Of a stretch of 64,000 nt of DNA, positions 10,031 through 21,631 are shown one piece after another. The notes under the pieces were generated by a model. The model made no database searches and was not told the DNA's origin. It worked only from the letters and a program-made list of their open reading frames with translations. The translations under genes were made by a program, and so were the position numbers. Each line of letters opens with the position of its first letter. The first letter of the stretch is position 1. The DNA comes from Balanoglossus misakiensis (taxonomy: Eukaryota > Hemichordata): positions 434,001 through 498,000 of the forward strand of contig CM082588.2 in the NCBI GenBank assembly GCA_040954595.2. Reading direction: 5' to 3'.

Positions 10031-11430
10031 GATCGGTTGGTGTGTACGTCTGTCAATCACTCCATTCTCTTCAGGTGAACCCAAATATTCGATTAAAACG
10101 CGGAGTGTAGGTAGATCGGTACGTAGCGATCTGGTCACTCTGGTAGGAATTTTAATGCAGCGCAAATGTGGTCCATATAAAGAATCCCAAACACAAATTC
10201 CCGTCGGAAATCGTGATACACGAACAAACAAGAAGTGTACTTGATACACGAACAAACACGGTGTCCACTCGGTTAGCAACGAAGCGTTGCGTGGCTAAAA
10301 TGCCATCAGGAAGAGGGCGCTTTGGTGATAATCCTTTTCACCTGGTGGAGATATGCGTTGCGTTTCAGAGTGCTTCGTGCACAACCACCTGATAGTCAGT
10401 AGCTGAAGTAGCTAGGCTCCCTGTAGTTTTGTTTGCGGTCGGATACGCTTTGATGTCTCAATCGATTGATACGACAGCGATGGGCTGCTGCAAGGTTTTT
10501 GTAAATCTAATAGTTATTTGAGTATTTTGTTTACCTAACGGTTTACAAACCTTTTCTTTTTACTTGTGGAGAAAATCACGGTGAATACAGGCAATGGACA
10601 ATGAAGCTTTCAAGGCAGTGGAAACATAAATTTGCCTAACACTGAGACCTACGCCGGTTGCAACGTCGTGTTAATGGCTGAAAAAATTCAGAGTAAGTCC
10701 TTTAGATTCATCCATCCAGACAGGTCACTGACCATTAGCTAAAACAATTGAATATTTACTTTGTTTGAGTGTTAATCTATTACGGCAACATGTATACGCT
10801 AAAGATTAAAATTATCTATATTTTTGAATGGCAAAACTGATTAGGTAATCTTAGAATCCCATTTGTGATTTAACCGTTATCTTTGGATAACTGTCTGTTT
10901 TTAGTCATGGTCCTATCCTAACGGAGTGCCATTTTTCCGCGCTTCAATTGTGAGTCGAGTAATCACGGCATTTCCTTGTCATAGATATCTGAGCATCTGT
11001 AGTATAAAACCATTCGTGGATCAATATTAAATCGTTACGTGATATCGATTCACAATTCTATCCCCTTTCCCGTCGTAGAAACCGTGATAGGCGCCATCTG
11101 CGGTAGATTCTATAATTCTGTCTCAACCAGGTGAAGTTTCAGTAAACACAATCTGTCTCACACTTGTTACAGGCTATAATGTTAGGGATTCTATGTAGAT
11201 CGCCTAGGAAGTACATAGACATTCATGGCATACAGGAGCTCGTCTGAGTAAACATTGTCCCCTTAATTCGATTTATAAAGGACTTGTTCCTCTTTTAGTC
11301 TTTCATTAAGCTTATCACAAAATATTAATGGTTGGAGAGTCTGCTATGTTTTGATAACCTCAGGGAGAGTTCAATTAATTCTAAAGGTGAGGGCCGAGAG
11401 TTTCTTCAGGTTATTATATACCCTACTTAC
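10031..11430. other. No gene recognised
   Basis: I see no exon with convincing borders here on either strand. Confidence 0.5.
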
Positions 11431-11705
11431 CCTCTGTGTCTAACGACTGGCAATTGCACGTGTTGAGATGAAGAACCCTGGTGCACATGTACTGCCGGGG
11501 AAGTTGGTGGTGGTTTTGACGAGACCATACCAGGAGGTCTTTTCGTCTGATCTCGTAAGTCAGACTGTGACACAGTCCAACTGACGGACAGAGTTTGCAT
11601 CCTCGCAGTGTCTGGCAGTGGTGGGCTGCCATCGCCTGCACCAGACGACGAGCCAGAGGCACTGCTTTCTGGCGGCGTGGCTGGTTCGATACTTATACGG
11701 TGCAT
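11431..11705 (-). CDS. Candidate alternative first exon B (91 codons)
   Basis: ATG to a perfect gtaagt donor gives 91 codons plus GG. It starts MHRISIEPATPPESSASGSS and is Ser/Pro-rich throughout, with a His/Gln-rich end (VHVHQGSSSQHVQLPVV). No signal peptide or membrane segment is visible. The N-terminal HRISIEPATPP has a basic-x-x-Ser character like the other members. It has the same strand and the same two-nucleotide carry as exons A and C-H. I do not recognise it on its own. Confidence 0.62.
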
Positions 11706-12680
11706 TTTCTGTCACGGTTGTGTCGGGGAAAATTTCCGGTACCACTTATCGGAAAGTGTACGGTATTAGGTGCAGTAATGGTTAATATTCCTCACAACCT
11801 TTCTCCGACACTTTCTGTTTCTCTAAGCAATTGCTCTGACGATGGCGACTGACAAGATCACAGTCCATCGGAATCCAGTGACAGCTTCATTCCAGCAAAA
11901 TGTGAGATTAGTTTTTGTATAATTCAAACAAGGCCACGTTCAAAATAAACCGGCTGAAAAATCCCACCTGATGGAGAACCGGTTTCTTGAAGTGGTAGAG
12001 AGCTTGAATTGCTGCGCTCGCCGACGTCTTACAAACCAGTCGATACTTCTTTGCAGTGTGAACCTCGATTGAAATATGATGCAAGCTGAACATAGAGGGC
12101 TGTAGCGTTACTTTCGTGTTTAGTAATTAGAGTCGTCTCGGATTTGTTCAAAATCGACGATTGCGCGTTAATGACGATGCAGCCACTCACGGGATAATCC
12201 AAACCGTTGATTGAAAAGCGTTCAACCAAACAAACAATTGAACAATGGTGGCGATACCCACATGAGGATGAAAACGATCATCACTCCACAGTTTCTTCAG
12301 TCGGTTTGATCTTCAAAAAATTCTCTTCAAACGAAAGCGTCTGTTCTGTCCGTTCGATGGAGAATTATCCCCGTATCACTGTCGCTCTAAATACATGTAG
12401 ATCAACCGTAACGATGGGAATTTATATCCAGATAAAAAAAAACGATGACGATGCTGTGTCTGTAACTACATGGTTTTACGTCGACATCAGAGGTAAAGCC
12501 AATCGCATTACGCCTCTATATCTGTCAGTATTGACAAATCACGAGTAAAGTAATGTCCATTGTGTTGTGATTTCCATCAACCTTTTCCGTCAATGCACTT
12601 AGATGACCCCGAGTGAAGTAGTCCGATAGTGAGTCTGGGCGCTAACGCTCTCTCAGCCTCTGAGACTGCTATACTCCGCT

Positions 12681-12910
12681 ATGGATGTGATTGAATGTGA
12701 TAGTCACAGTTTAGACGCCGGCGAATTTCACATAATTACACACCTGGGTCAGTACACGGAGATGCGCCCGTCGCCTTCCGTTTCATCTAATGACAATGAA
12801 CCTGACCCTATTAGTCACAAACAGAAAGCTTTCCAAAACACCAACATGAGACGAAACCTCCGGAAAATCAGCTTCAAGTACATAAAAAACGCATCAGCGA
12901 CAATTGCTCA
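12681..12910 (+). CDS. Candidate first exon on the opposite strand (76 codons)
   Basis: The plus-strand segment runs from ATG (MDVIECDSHSLDAGEF) to a gtaagc donor, with CA left over. The C-terminal part is basic (MRRNLRKISFKYIKNAS) and contains an R-x-I-S site. Base composition and length argue for coding, but no downstream exon is visible on this strand before VTA1 and no family is recognised. Its strand excludes it from the minus-strand array unless it belongs to a different gene. Confidence 0.4.
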
Positions 12911-15900
12911 GTAAGCAGGTTCCACTTGGGTGTTACTTAGCAACCGAATGGAAAGATGAAGATTCAGGGAAAGATGCTGCTTCTCCATGGAAACGAAACC
13001 CCGACAGAAATCAACAGAAAGGAGTTTCTTTCACTAAAATGGCTTAATCAGTTTATCTCTAACTCGAATTATTGACTGGTACATGTAGTAATGAAGCTCA
13101 ATATGATTATCGACCAGTTTATATTTCAATTTCAAAATGACCTTGTCGCTAAGGTAGTTACATGCATGGGATGTAGACTTGTTTCGACGCTTCACTACAC
13201 ATTAGAGATAAAACTTAAAATCCCAGTATAAGGTATCTCCAGCTGGATCGCCGCAGCAATAGAGTTCTTGTAAGCAACACATTAATATTGATTCTTCAAA
13301 ATACACCATGGCACCATGCCAATCAAAACGAATCAATTCGCTGATTTCAGAAGTCTGTATTCATTTTGGAGGAGACGCGAGCGTACTTGATGATAAGGAA
13401 ACATTTTTGTTAACAAATTTGAAAAGTAACTCCGGACAATGAACTTTGGAGTTAGAATGAAATAACACTATTGTGGGCATGACCAGACATTCTTCATTAT
13501 ACATATCAATGGGATGACTCCATCTCACTTTGTTCTCACAAATTCACATAGGAAGCGTCACAACACGTGTCTGCAGGATATTCGTGACACACCAGAGGAT
13601 ATTAGTGACCTCCCCAGAGAATTTCTGTGACCTCCCTACAGGATAATGGTTAATCCCAGGTGGTTTCCCCCATGGGATATCGGCGACTTCTCTCAACACG
13701 AGCAAACCACATGAACAGGAACTTTTAACTCTTTTCATCAACCCGCTTCAAAGCGCGTCAAATTATAATCTTACTAACATCTATCCCTTGTCAGGTATTA
13801 AGAATTTTAATCTCCGTGATTTCATTGTTAACTTTAAAATGATCTGTTCATTCTTAAACCTTGGACTGATTCACGTTTATTTGAAATCCGCTGTGAATTC
13901 CATTCAAACCACGTAGCATTTTAATGTCATATTTGTTAATGTCTGTCACAAGTAGCTTTCTCTAATAAAATCTTTCATCGATGAGATGGAATTAACAACT
14001 ACCATGGCATGGCAGTGTTATACTCAATAATAAAACCCACAGAGGGGTTTCATCATTAACAAGCATTATGATTTGTCAGTAATAGCGCTGTAGAAAATCT
14101 GACTCGTACACAAACAAAACTGTCAAATACCTCAGTTATTCTTCAGCGAGATTCCTTTGAAACTGGTTTACATTTAAGATGGCTTCGAGAAATATCTGAC
14201 ACAAAATGTCGATGGATACGGATGCTTTCTATCCTGTGTTATCTAGCTCTGCGGACAGATGTCTCTTAGGTAGAATTTAATAAAAACGTAAAGTAAAGAT
14301 TGATTACTCTGTAAACACTAGAGAAAATTAATGACTGGATACATGTAATTGTAAACGTACACAGTGGAGTGACGCTGCTAAAATTTACACATCTAACTAA
14401 AACTCAGTAATTTCGAACTTATTCCTGTATACATCCAGGACTATATTAACAATTTCTGACTTGGATATATTTATCTTTCAAACCTGTGTTCTGAGAGGAA
14501 GGTTAAGAATACTCATCCGTCTATCCATAAACATGACAGACAACCGCGGGCAGTGACGATTGCATTTTGTTCGTAACCTTGTCACACACTAAAAACCCAG
14601 ACTGATTAATAGCGCTGGAACATGTATTGTCATGGCAACGCACCTTATCGAAATCCCTGTTTTTACGAGAGCAGAGTCTCTGGTTGGGGTCAAAGGTCGT
14701 TGTTAATAGCTTGAAGTACTTGCCATCACATGACCTGATGCTTTCCGTCGATAAATTCGATTCTGATCAAAGTTAACCCTTCCTCTGAATCTCTCCGCAC
14801 ACTAATAGATTCTAGTTACCATGACAACTCTGGTGTGAGGTTTTCCTTCTACATTTTTCGGCCACAAATCAGGCATTGATTTTTATTTTCCAAGCTTTGT
14901 ATCACATAGAAAATGTATACGCGTAAGGGTGTTCTCATTAATTTTAAGAGGGGGGCAGGAATAATCAAAACCTGTCACTTCTGATTTTGATTTCTTCTTC
15001 TTCTGATTTTCACATTTGAGAGAGAGATTGAAACGTGTTATCAGTGAAAAGATGAAAAACTACGGCACTGTACCAAATTTCTCAAAATGCATCAGACCTA
15101 CAGGATGCCAAGTGTCCGCGATTTGTTGTCATGGAAACGGCAAACTCCGAGTTCTCATTAGTGATATTTCACTGCCGATGTAACACTTCGATAGGGAGAA
15201 AAACTGCAATAATCGTGTTATCTGTAGAACCCTTGTTAGTTTCCTTGGTAACGAAGGACTCGATAGTGAAATATTAACGAAACTTTCAAGTGTGTGTTAG
15301 AAAAGTCCTTCACATTGACCTGTTTCAGATAAATTATTATTTCAACCCGAGGATTCTCTTGTGATAAGAAAAAACATCGAAACTGTATTATTGTTTTCAT
15401 TGTGACCTGTGTCTGTGTGGACGCTAAGCCCTGTCTGTATTCAGCGCTATAGTCGTGCATGGACCAGACCTGTCGCTGTGTACAGGCCGTGAATAGGGCA
15501 GCCCTGCCGCTGTGTCTGGCTAACATGTGGAGTGATCCTAAGTAAAGATCTGAATACAAATAATGTCAAATCAGGTTTGATAAGCACATATCCACTGTTT
15601 TAGAATGAAGCTAATTATTTCAATCATTTGGTCTGATTGCTCTCCGGGCAGCAGCAACATACCAACTTTAAAAACGCATTTTCCTACTTTTTGACACCTC
15701 TTCTTGACATCACTTTGGTTGTCATGGTAATGGTAATCACACCATGTGAGAACCATAAAACGATAGCATTTCATTGTTGCCAAGGTGATCAGCCGATCTA
15801 CTCAAGTACATGTAATCCGACTCTGATCGTAGGTGGCGCACCACCATTCCTAACAAACTATAGGTTCCAAGGAGATAATGCATTGTTGTGTGATCATGGT

Positions 15901-16428
15901 CATGATTTGGGCTCATGGTCGTTCTAAAGAGCGTCAAGATTCATTGAAAATCACTGGTGTCTGCAAATCTACACCAACCACATTTAGACCTAGAGGGATT
16001 GATCCTCAGAATTAAACCAAAGAATGAAATACAATTGGTGTGCTTTCATGGAGTAAACGAAATGATTTCTCGCATGAAAACACACTGTGTCAATAGAACC
16101 ACTGTATTTCAACCTCCAAGTTCTCCAACTAGGCTTTCAAAAGACCGCTTCGAAACCTACTTGCTTGTAGTTAATTATAGAACTACAGTTCTTCAAAACA
16201 CTGCTTTCATAATTACTTTCAAGACGTCTGGTTTGTAAACTTTGGTCAAACTGTCACGATAGCAAAGTTCAGTCACTTTTGAGAAACTCTAATGAGCTAA
16301 TTAGCGACTTAAATGGAAACTAATTAATCTAACACAACACCAATCTGGACTACAAAAGAATCGCTTGTGTTGGTCGCAAGAAATTTCGAGAAGACGCAAC
16401 ACAGAAAAGAAACTCAAAATTGACTCAC
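12911..16428. other. No gene recognised; one degenerate tandem repeat
   Basis: No exon with convincing borders is seen. A short degenerate tandem repeat at about 13570-13660 is listed separately. Confidence 0.5.
13570..13660. repeat. Degenerate ~28-bp tandem repeat
   Basis: Three to four diverged units of the form caggatattcgtgac / gaggatattagtgacctc / gaatttctgtgacctc / caggataatgg occur in a row. Confidence 0.6.
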
Positions 16429-16613
16429 GATTCCGACTTCGTAAGTTTACTTCTGTCGCTGCCCGCCGAGCGTTCTCTTTCTTTCAGTAATCTTCTTTTC
16501 TCTCCCGGCATATTCGACAAGCGACTGACCCCACGGGCCGACTCGGCTATGGATTTCAAGGGGATAAATTTTGGTTGCTGTGGGTTGCTGTATCCCGTGC
16601 CTTTCTCCGCCAT
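16429..16613 (-). CDS. Candidate alternative first exon C (61 codons)
   Basis: ATG opens MAEKGTGYSNPQQPKFIPLK. The tail is strongly basic (EKRRLLKERERSAGSDRSK) and ends at TC|GTGAGT. It is 61 codons plus two nucleotides. Only about 300 bp separate it from exon D, so the two may share a promoter region or be alternative starts of neighbouring transcripts. No known domain was seen. Confidence 0.6.
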
Positions 16614-16906
16614 TTTTACACACTGCGCGACACGATACAGCGGACCCCAGTTACCTACCAACTATGAGAATGAATTATTCAGAAGTTTTTTTGTAGGGCT
16701 TCCGGATTCATAATGTTTTCTTCGCGTAACACCTGCTTGTAATTACTTAGACCTAATGATATGCGAGGCAATTACTGTGTGGACGAATTGAACTGCATTG
16801 GAATGCATTACCTTGACTTCAGACTAATGTTTTGTACACGTCAAATAAAACCATATGTGTGGAAAATGTTCTCTGACACCGAGATGTTTTTTTCATTTGC
16901 ACATAC

Positions 16907-17013
16907 CTCTTCTGGCTCGTCATGGCGCTCAGTCCACCTGCGTCACCTTTTTCTCCCTTCCCTTTCTCGGCAGATTTTGCTGCACGGGTCGTGGGACTCG
17001 CTGGAGGTTCCAT
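16907..17013 (-). CDS. Candidate alternative first exon D (35 codons)
   Basis: ATG begins MEPPASPTTRAAKSAEKGKG, followed by EKGDAGGLSAMTSQK. It ends at AG|GTATGT, again two nucleotides over. The segment is low-complexity, basic and disordered. It lies just upstream of exon C on the same strand. Confidence 0.58.
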
Positions 17014-18975
17014 AATTAAAATGCTTTCAACTCAATCTTTCACAGTCCATGATCAAAACAGGTGGTGCAGACAGAAATTCGTTGTTGAACTTTCTGAGCA
17101 GTCCTGAACGACAGGTGCTTATTCTGAGACGTTTAAACAAAGGTTAGGCGCCGTTGCCTTGACGACAATTTTTAGAAGCAACAGAACAGGGCAGTATCAC
17201 TTTCTCTGCCTTTTGTCACCGTTCGGACGTCGAATGGGGGATAGTTTTACAAATATTGTTTGTAGAGTCTAATGTCTCATTCATAAGTTATCCGATACAA
17301 TTTGACCGGTACCAACACGTAAGAACACATACTTTCATTTGACACTTAGAGCTGCGATCGTATACGATCTGCGCCTGTCCAATTTTCCTATTTATAGGCA
17401 ACGTATTCCATTTAAAATATCTGAAGGGCGGCCATTAATTGTCAGCGTATCGGAGCTGTGGCTGACAAACTTTCCTGTCAGTGTGTATAGACAACCATTT
17501 CAGCTGAAGAAGACTGCCCTCAACAAATCAACAGCTGTTACCGGCATTTGTGGCCTGTGTATCAACTATACTGTTTCTTGGTCAAGCTTTTTCTCCCAGG
17601 GTACTTTGCATAAATATATAATTTGAGTCAACTGATGAATTCGACGGTGCCTTGTCCAATGCATGACTTCCGCTATGTTGACTTCTGCGCGACCCTTGCT
17701 TGTTGACACAAGAATTTATAGTATTCAGCTCTGTCGTTATGGAAACAAACTGACCCACACTCCAGCCTTCCCGAGTAACAGTAAACAGTTCTCAATGCTA
17801 ACAATAAAACGCAACACTTTAACAACATGTTCTGTCCGTCGCTCGACAGCACATGGCCATAAGCAACTTGTAACGGTGGACTTATGTTTGTGAAACATTT
17901 TGAAAAAACTACAATAAAGATTAACTTGCTTGTAAATTTGGTAAAGGTACCATCAAAGTCGATTTCATAACGTGGGTTAAAAGTACTCGTGGTATCGCTA
18001 CAGGGTTAGGGATTTTGGTAACTTGAAATACAATGTACACGCGCTGAAACCCTAACTACTGCAACCTGCTTCAACAACCGTTGACCCGAATATATCTGTA
18101 AGTGGCTGCAAATTGCCACTGGATTGATTTAAAATGAAACCTTTGCCAGCGTCAACTTCATGCTGGCCTCTCTCAAGTGACATTTTATTCGGGTCAGCGC
18201 TACACTGGCAACTAAAAGGTCTGCCCTCATAGGCCTATCCTCAATGCCACCTGTTGTACACATGTTTGAAGACAATGAACTGACCAATCAGAAACAATCT
18301 CACAGACCCCTGCACATATTCTCTTTGTCTATTTTACTAAGGAGTTTTGGCCAATCGATATTTGTGAATCTTCTCGTCACAAATGATTATCTGTTATGCA
18401 TCTTATTGCAAGAACCAGCTGACCAAGAAATTAACCGATCACAAAATATCACTGTGGACCATTCAGAGACATTCGAAACCTTTTTTTCTCAACAAGAAAG
18501 ATATGAACCCCATAGCTATATACTTGGTACATGTATGTACTATCGCAATGCGTGAAGTTGCCGAGTACACGTTTCTACATTTAGACATTTGTTTATCTTG
18601 TGTTGAGTGCACTTGAGTGTCCGAGCACATGTTGTAAAACAAAATTTCTTCATATTTTGCTTTGTATCGACATTTTACACTATCAATTTCATATAGCTTC
18701 GGATAACGCCACGATCCGAGTCATAATGTCTGAAAGTTAGAAGTAAGATGGACTTTCGGTGCCAAGATAGAATTTTGTCGTCGCTTTGTGCATGGATTCT
18801 GTTGGTTGTTATTGTACCTTCTCAACAAGTCCCAGAAAGATAACGGTTGTAACTATGGACAAGAGTACCTATGTGTGACAACCGGGTTGGACGCCGTTCG
18901 CGTCGTTGGTAGGCGCGCACGCGTTGCCAACTTCATGGAGGTTTGTCTGAAATAATGGAGGCAAAGGCAACTCAC
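17014..18975. other. No gene recognised
   Basis: No exon with convincing borders is seen on either strand. Confidence 0.5.
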
Positions 18976-19055
18976 CTAAATATACTTTTGATACTGAATC
19001 TTCGTTTTCTTGCGGTGGGTGGGGTGTGGGGTAGCGGCGAAGAAGATGACGTCAT
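18976..19055 (-). CDS. Candidate alternative first exon E (26 codons)
   Basis: ATG begins MTSSSSPLPHTPPTARKRRF and continues SIKSIF to AG|GTGAGT. The end is a basic K-R-R-F-S-I-K stretch with a clear R-R-x-S kinase-type site. This is close in style to the R-R-F-T ending of one PDE4D long-form N-terminus that I recall. A perfect CRE palindrome (TGACGTCA) overlaps the start codon. Confidence 0.62.
19047..19054. promoter_or_regulatory. Full CRE palindrome at start of exon E
   Basis: TGACGTCA, the consensus CREB/ATF site, spans the first codons of candidate exon E. Its use as a regulatory site is inference. Confidence 0.4.
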
Positions 19056-21506
19056 AGCAATCGATTTGGTGAGCGTCTATCGGTTTTTGGCCAATACGTC
19101 ATCTGTAGAATTCAGCGCAAGCCCGCCTGCAACTTGGACAGCATTTTGTGTACTTTGTGACACTGACGAACAGAGCGGTAGAAGTAACAACCTGCGACCG
19201 ATGACGCCGATAGGCTAGGTACAGTAGCCTTGGCAACCGGTGACGCCCTCATCTAGTACTTGATGACTCTTACAGCAGGGCAATATACCAAGTTTGTTTA
19301 TAAATACCCTATCGGTACTAGACTTGTTCAAAACTGATCACACTAAGACAGCAATCACCTGATTGGACAGTGCCTTTACTTTGTATATGTGGGATGTGCG
19401 CACAATCCACCAGGCCAACTTTCTGTAAAACTGACTGTACAAGAATAAAAACCCCTCTCCTTCTCAGAGCTTCAAGACAATAGCACCGACGCAGTATACA
19501 AACTGCAATGACAGTTGATATCAGAGAATAGAATGTACAGGTCATTAAGAGCAATCAGACCCAATTATTTAGATTAATTTGATACCAGTTCTCGTTACCT
19601 TGACGACATAACTTTGCTCTTATACTATTTGACCGGCGGCTCGATCACGATCCATTGCGTCGCTGCCAAAGGTTATAACATCGGACCAAAGAAGCCTCCA
19701 GACAAAAAACAAGTCCCATTATTACAATGTGCATATGCTTGTCGGCGTAAACGTGAAAATACATGAACTGCAACTACTCAATCGTCGTATTGAGAAAGAC
19801 TTTAAGGAAAATAACACGAGTTCTTTCAACGGGTAACAGTTAAGAGTCAGTACAAGCAAGTGCTAACACCGCCCTCAAGCGGCCCTCCAGAAAGGTCCTT
19901 GGCAAGGATCGTCAACAGTAAGAAACACAACAGATTCAATGAAGCGTACAGAACCGTCTTAAGCCGATAAGCGCACACCATAACAAAGAGAAAGACTAGT
20001 TTTCGAAGTCCATAAACACCCTAACGTTTAGTTTATGTGTGTATAGTTCCCGTCTATACAGAAGACAGAGACGTTTCCCCTGTACTGTATACTTGCTATG
20101 TGAAACTTTAATTTATTCAGGAGTCCAATTGAAGTGAGTGTTAACAAAGTATGATCATATATATTAGAAGGCAAAACTTCCCCACCCATCTAATGCCAAT
20201 GGTGCGATTTCATTTCTGGATGATCGACCTACAAAGGAACAAAGACCCTGTGGCATCCTCATGTCTTATGTTAGAATGTAGCCTTGAGGGAAACAATGAC
20301 CCACGCACGGTACGTGTCATACACATGAACCAAAGTCGAATTCAACCGGACAGACGCTTGTTCAACGCTGATTTATTTTGCCCGTATTTTATTTGGTTAT
20401 GTTTGTCAATAAAAAGAAGACACATGTGTATGTTGGTGTCACCTCTCGTCGCGAGATACCCACATTGCTGTCATTGTTATCAACCGGTTGCCAAGACAAC
20501 GGGTCGTATATTTACGAGAATGCGACTCCTCTTACAGAACTGGTCAACTGTGTTATTTCATTGATGGCACCAACTACCACATAACTTCTCTGACGAAATA
20601 ACTACTTCTAAAAGTGTTCATTTGAAGTTTGATGAACCCTGCCATGTGTTGTAGGCTGTACTGAAACTTCTCAGTTTAATTGATTGATCACAATCGAAAT
20701 AACTGGAGCACGGTTTCACAACAGATAAAATACCATGGATGTCCCCTGGGCTACATGCATGATATCACTTGTAAACATAACAAAATGAAATACAAGAACG
20801 ACAACTTTTAATATCATTTGCAATGCCTTTCATTTTGGTCAGACATTTTTTCTCTCCATAGTACCGAAAATGATAGTCGTTTTACCGCTGATTGGCGTGC
20901 CTAGGTGCAGCAATCAGCACACAATTTTGTACCATGCGAAAGCTTATGTTATTTTAATACAAAGATATAAAATGTCAACGGGTAGAATGGAATGATTAGT
21001 TTTAAGAAAATAAACATGTCATGATTGAAAGGTGACTTAATCCATCCTGAACGAACGGACCGGTGTAAGGTAGCCAAAAAGCGCGCACATACCTATTTGA
21101 TCACCCAAGTTAGTTGATATCTTAGTAAAAGTTTCTCCAATAAGCGTGATCATGGTATGTACAGTCGTCCAGACAATAACACTATAGTATTCTGACCTCA
21201 GACGATAACGCCATCATTGCCAAGTTCTCCTTGAAGCGTGACATTCTGCTGTCACATGTAAAGATTCACAAACCACCAAGGTAAAAGACAAACGCTGGGA
21301 AATAATGCGTAATCAAAGCGCTTAAAATCCAATGTCATATATTATGATCAGCAACACTTACGTGCAATTGCCAACCACCAGGGCAAAAAGTGACCACAGC
21401 TAAACCTGACAAATTGGCATATAAGTGTTTGAAGTTCTCTAAAAAACCGTTGTCAATAAAAACATGAGGTCGTATTGTTGTGGTTTGATGAGGAGCCGTT
21501 ACTTAC
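19056..21506. other. No gene recognised
   Basis: Only short frames without convincing borders are seen. A three-codon start followed by AG|GTAACG near 19600 (minus) is too short to call. Confidence 0.5.
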
Positions 21507-21631
21507 TTCCACAAATTGGCCGTTCTCCTCGATCCAGGACGGGAACCAGCACTCGACCGGTCATCGTGTTCCTTGTGATGATGTTCTCGAGCAGCGCGTA
21601 CTTGAGCTTGTTTCACTAATTTAAGAAACAT
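21507..21631 (-). CDS. Candidate alternative first exon F (41 codons)
   Basis: ATG begins MFLKLVKQAQVRAAREHHHK and the segment ends SRPGSRRTANLW with AA left at a gtaagt donor. The N-terminal LKLVKQAQVRAA looks helical and amphipathic; the rest is basic and Ser-rich. Its length and ending agree with the other members of the array. Another frame is also open over this segment but lacks an ATG at its start. Confidence 0.65.

Noticed and set aside
12191-12229. Minus ATG segment ending at gtgagt (MVERFSINGLDYP)
   Set aside because: Phase 0, short, ordinary composition; probably chance.
21094-21154. Minus ATG segment ending at gtatgt (starts MITLIGETFTK)
   Set aside because: It leaves one nucleotide, unlike the array, and shows no array-like composition.
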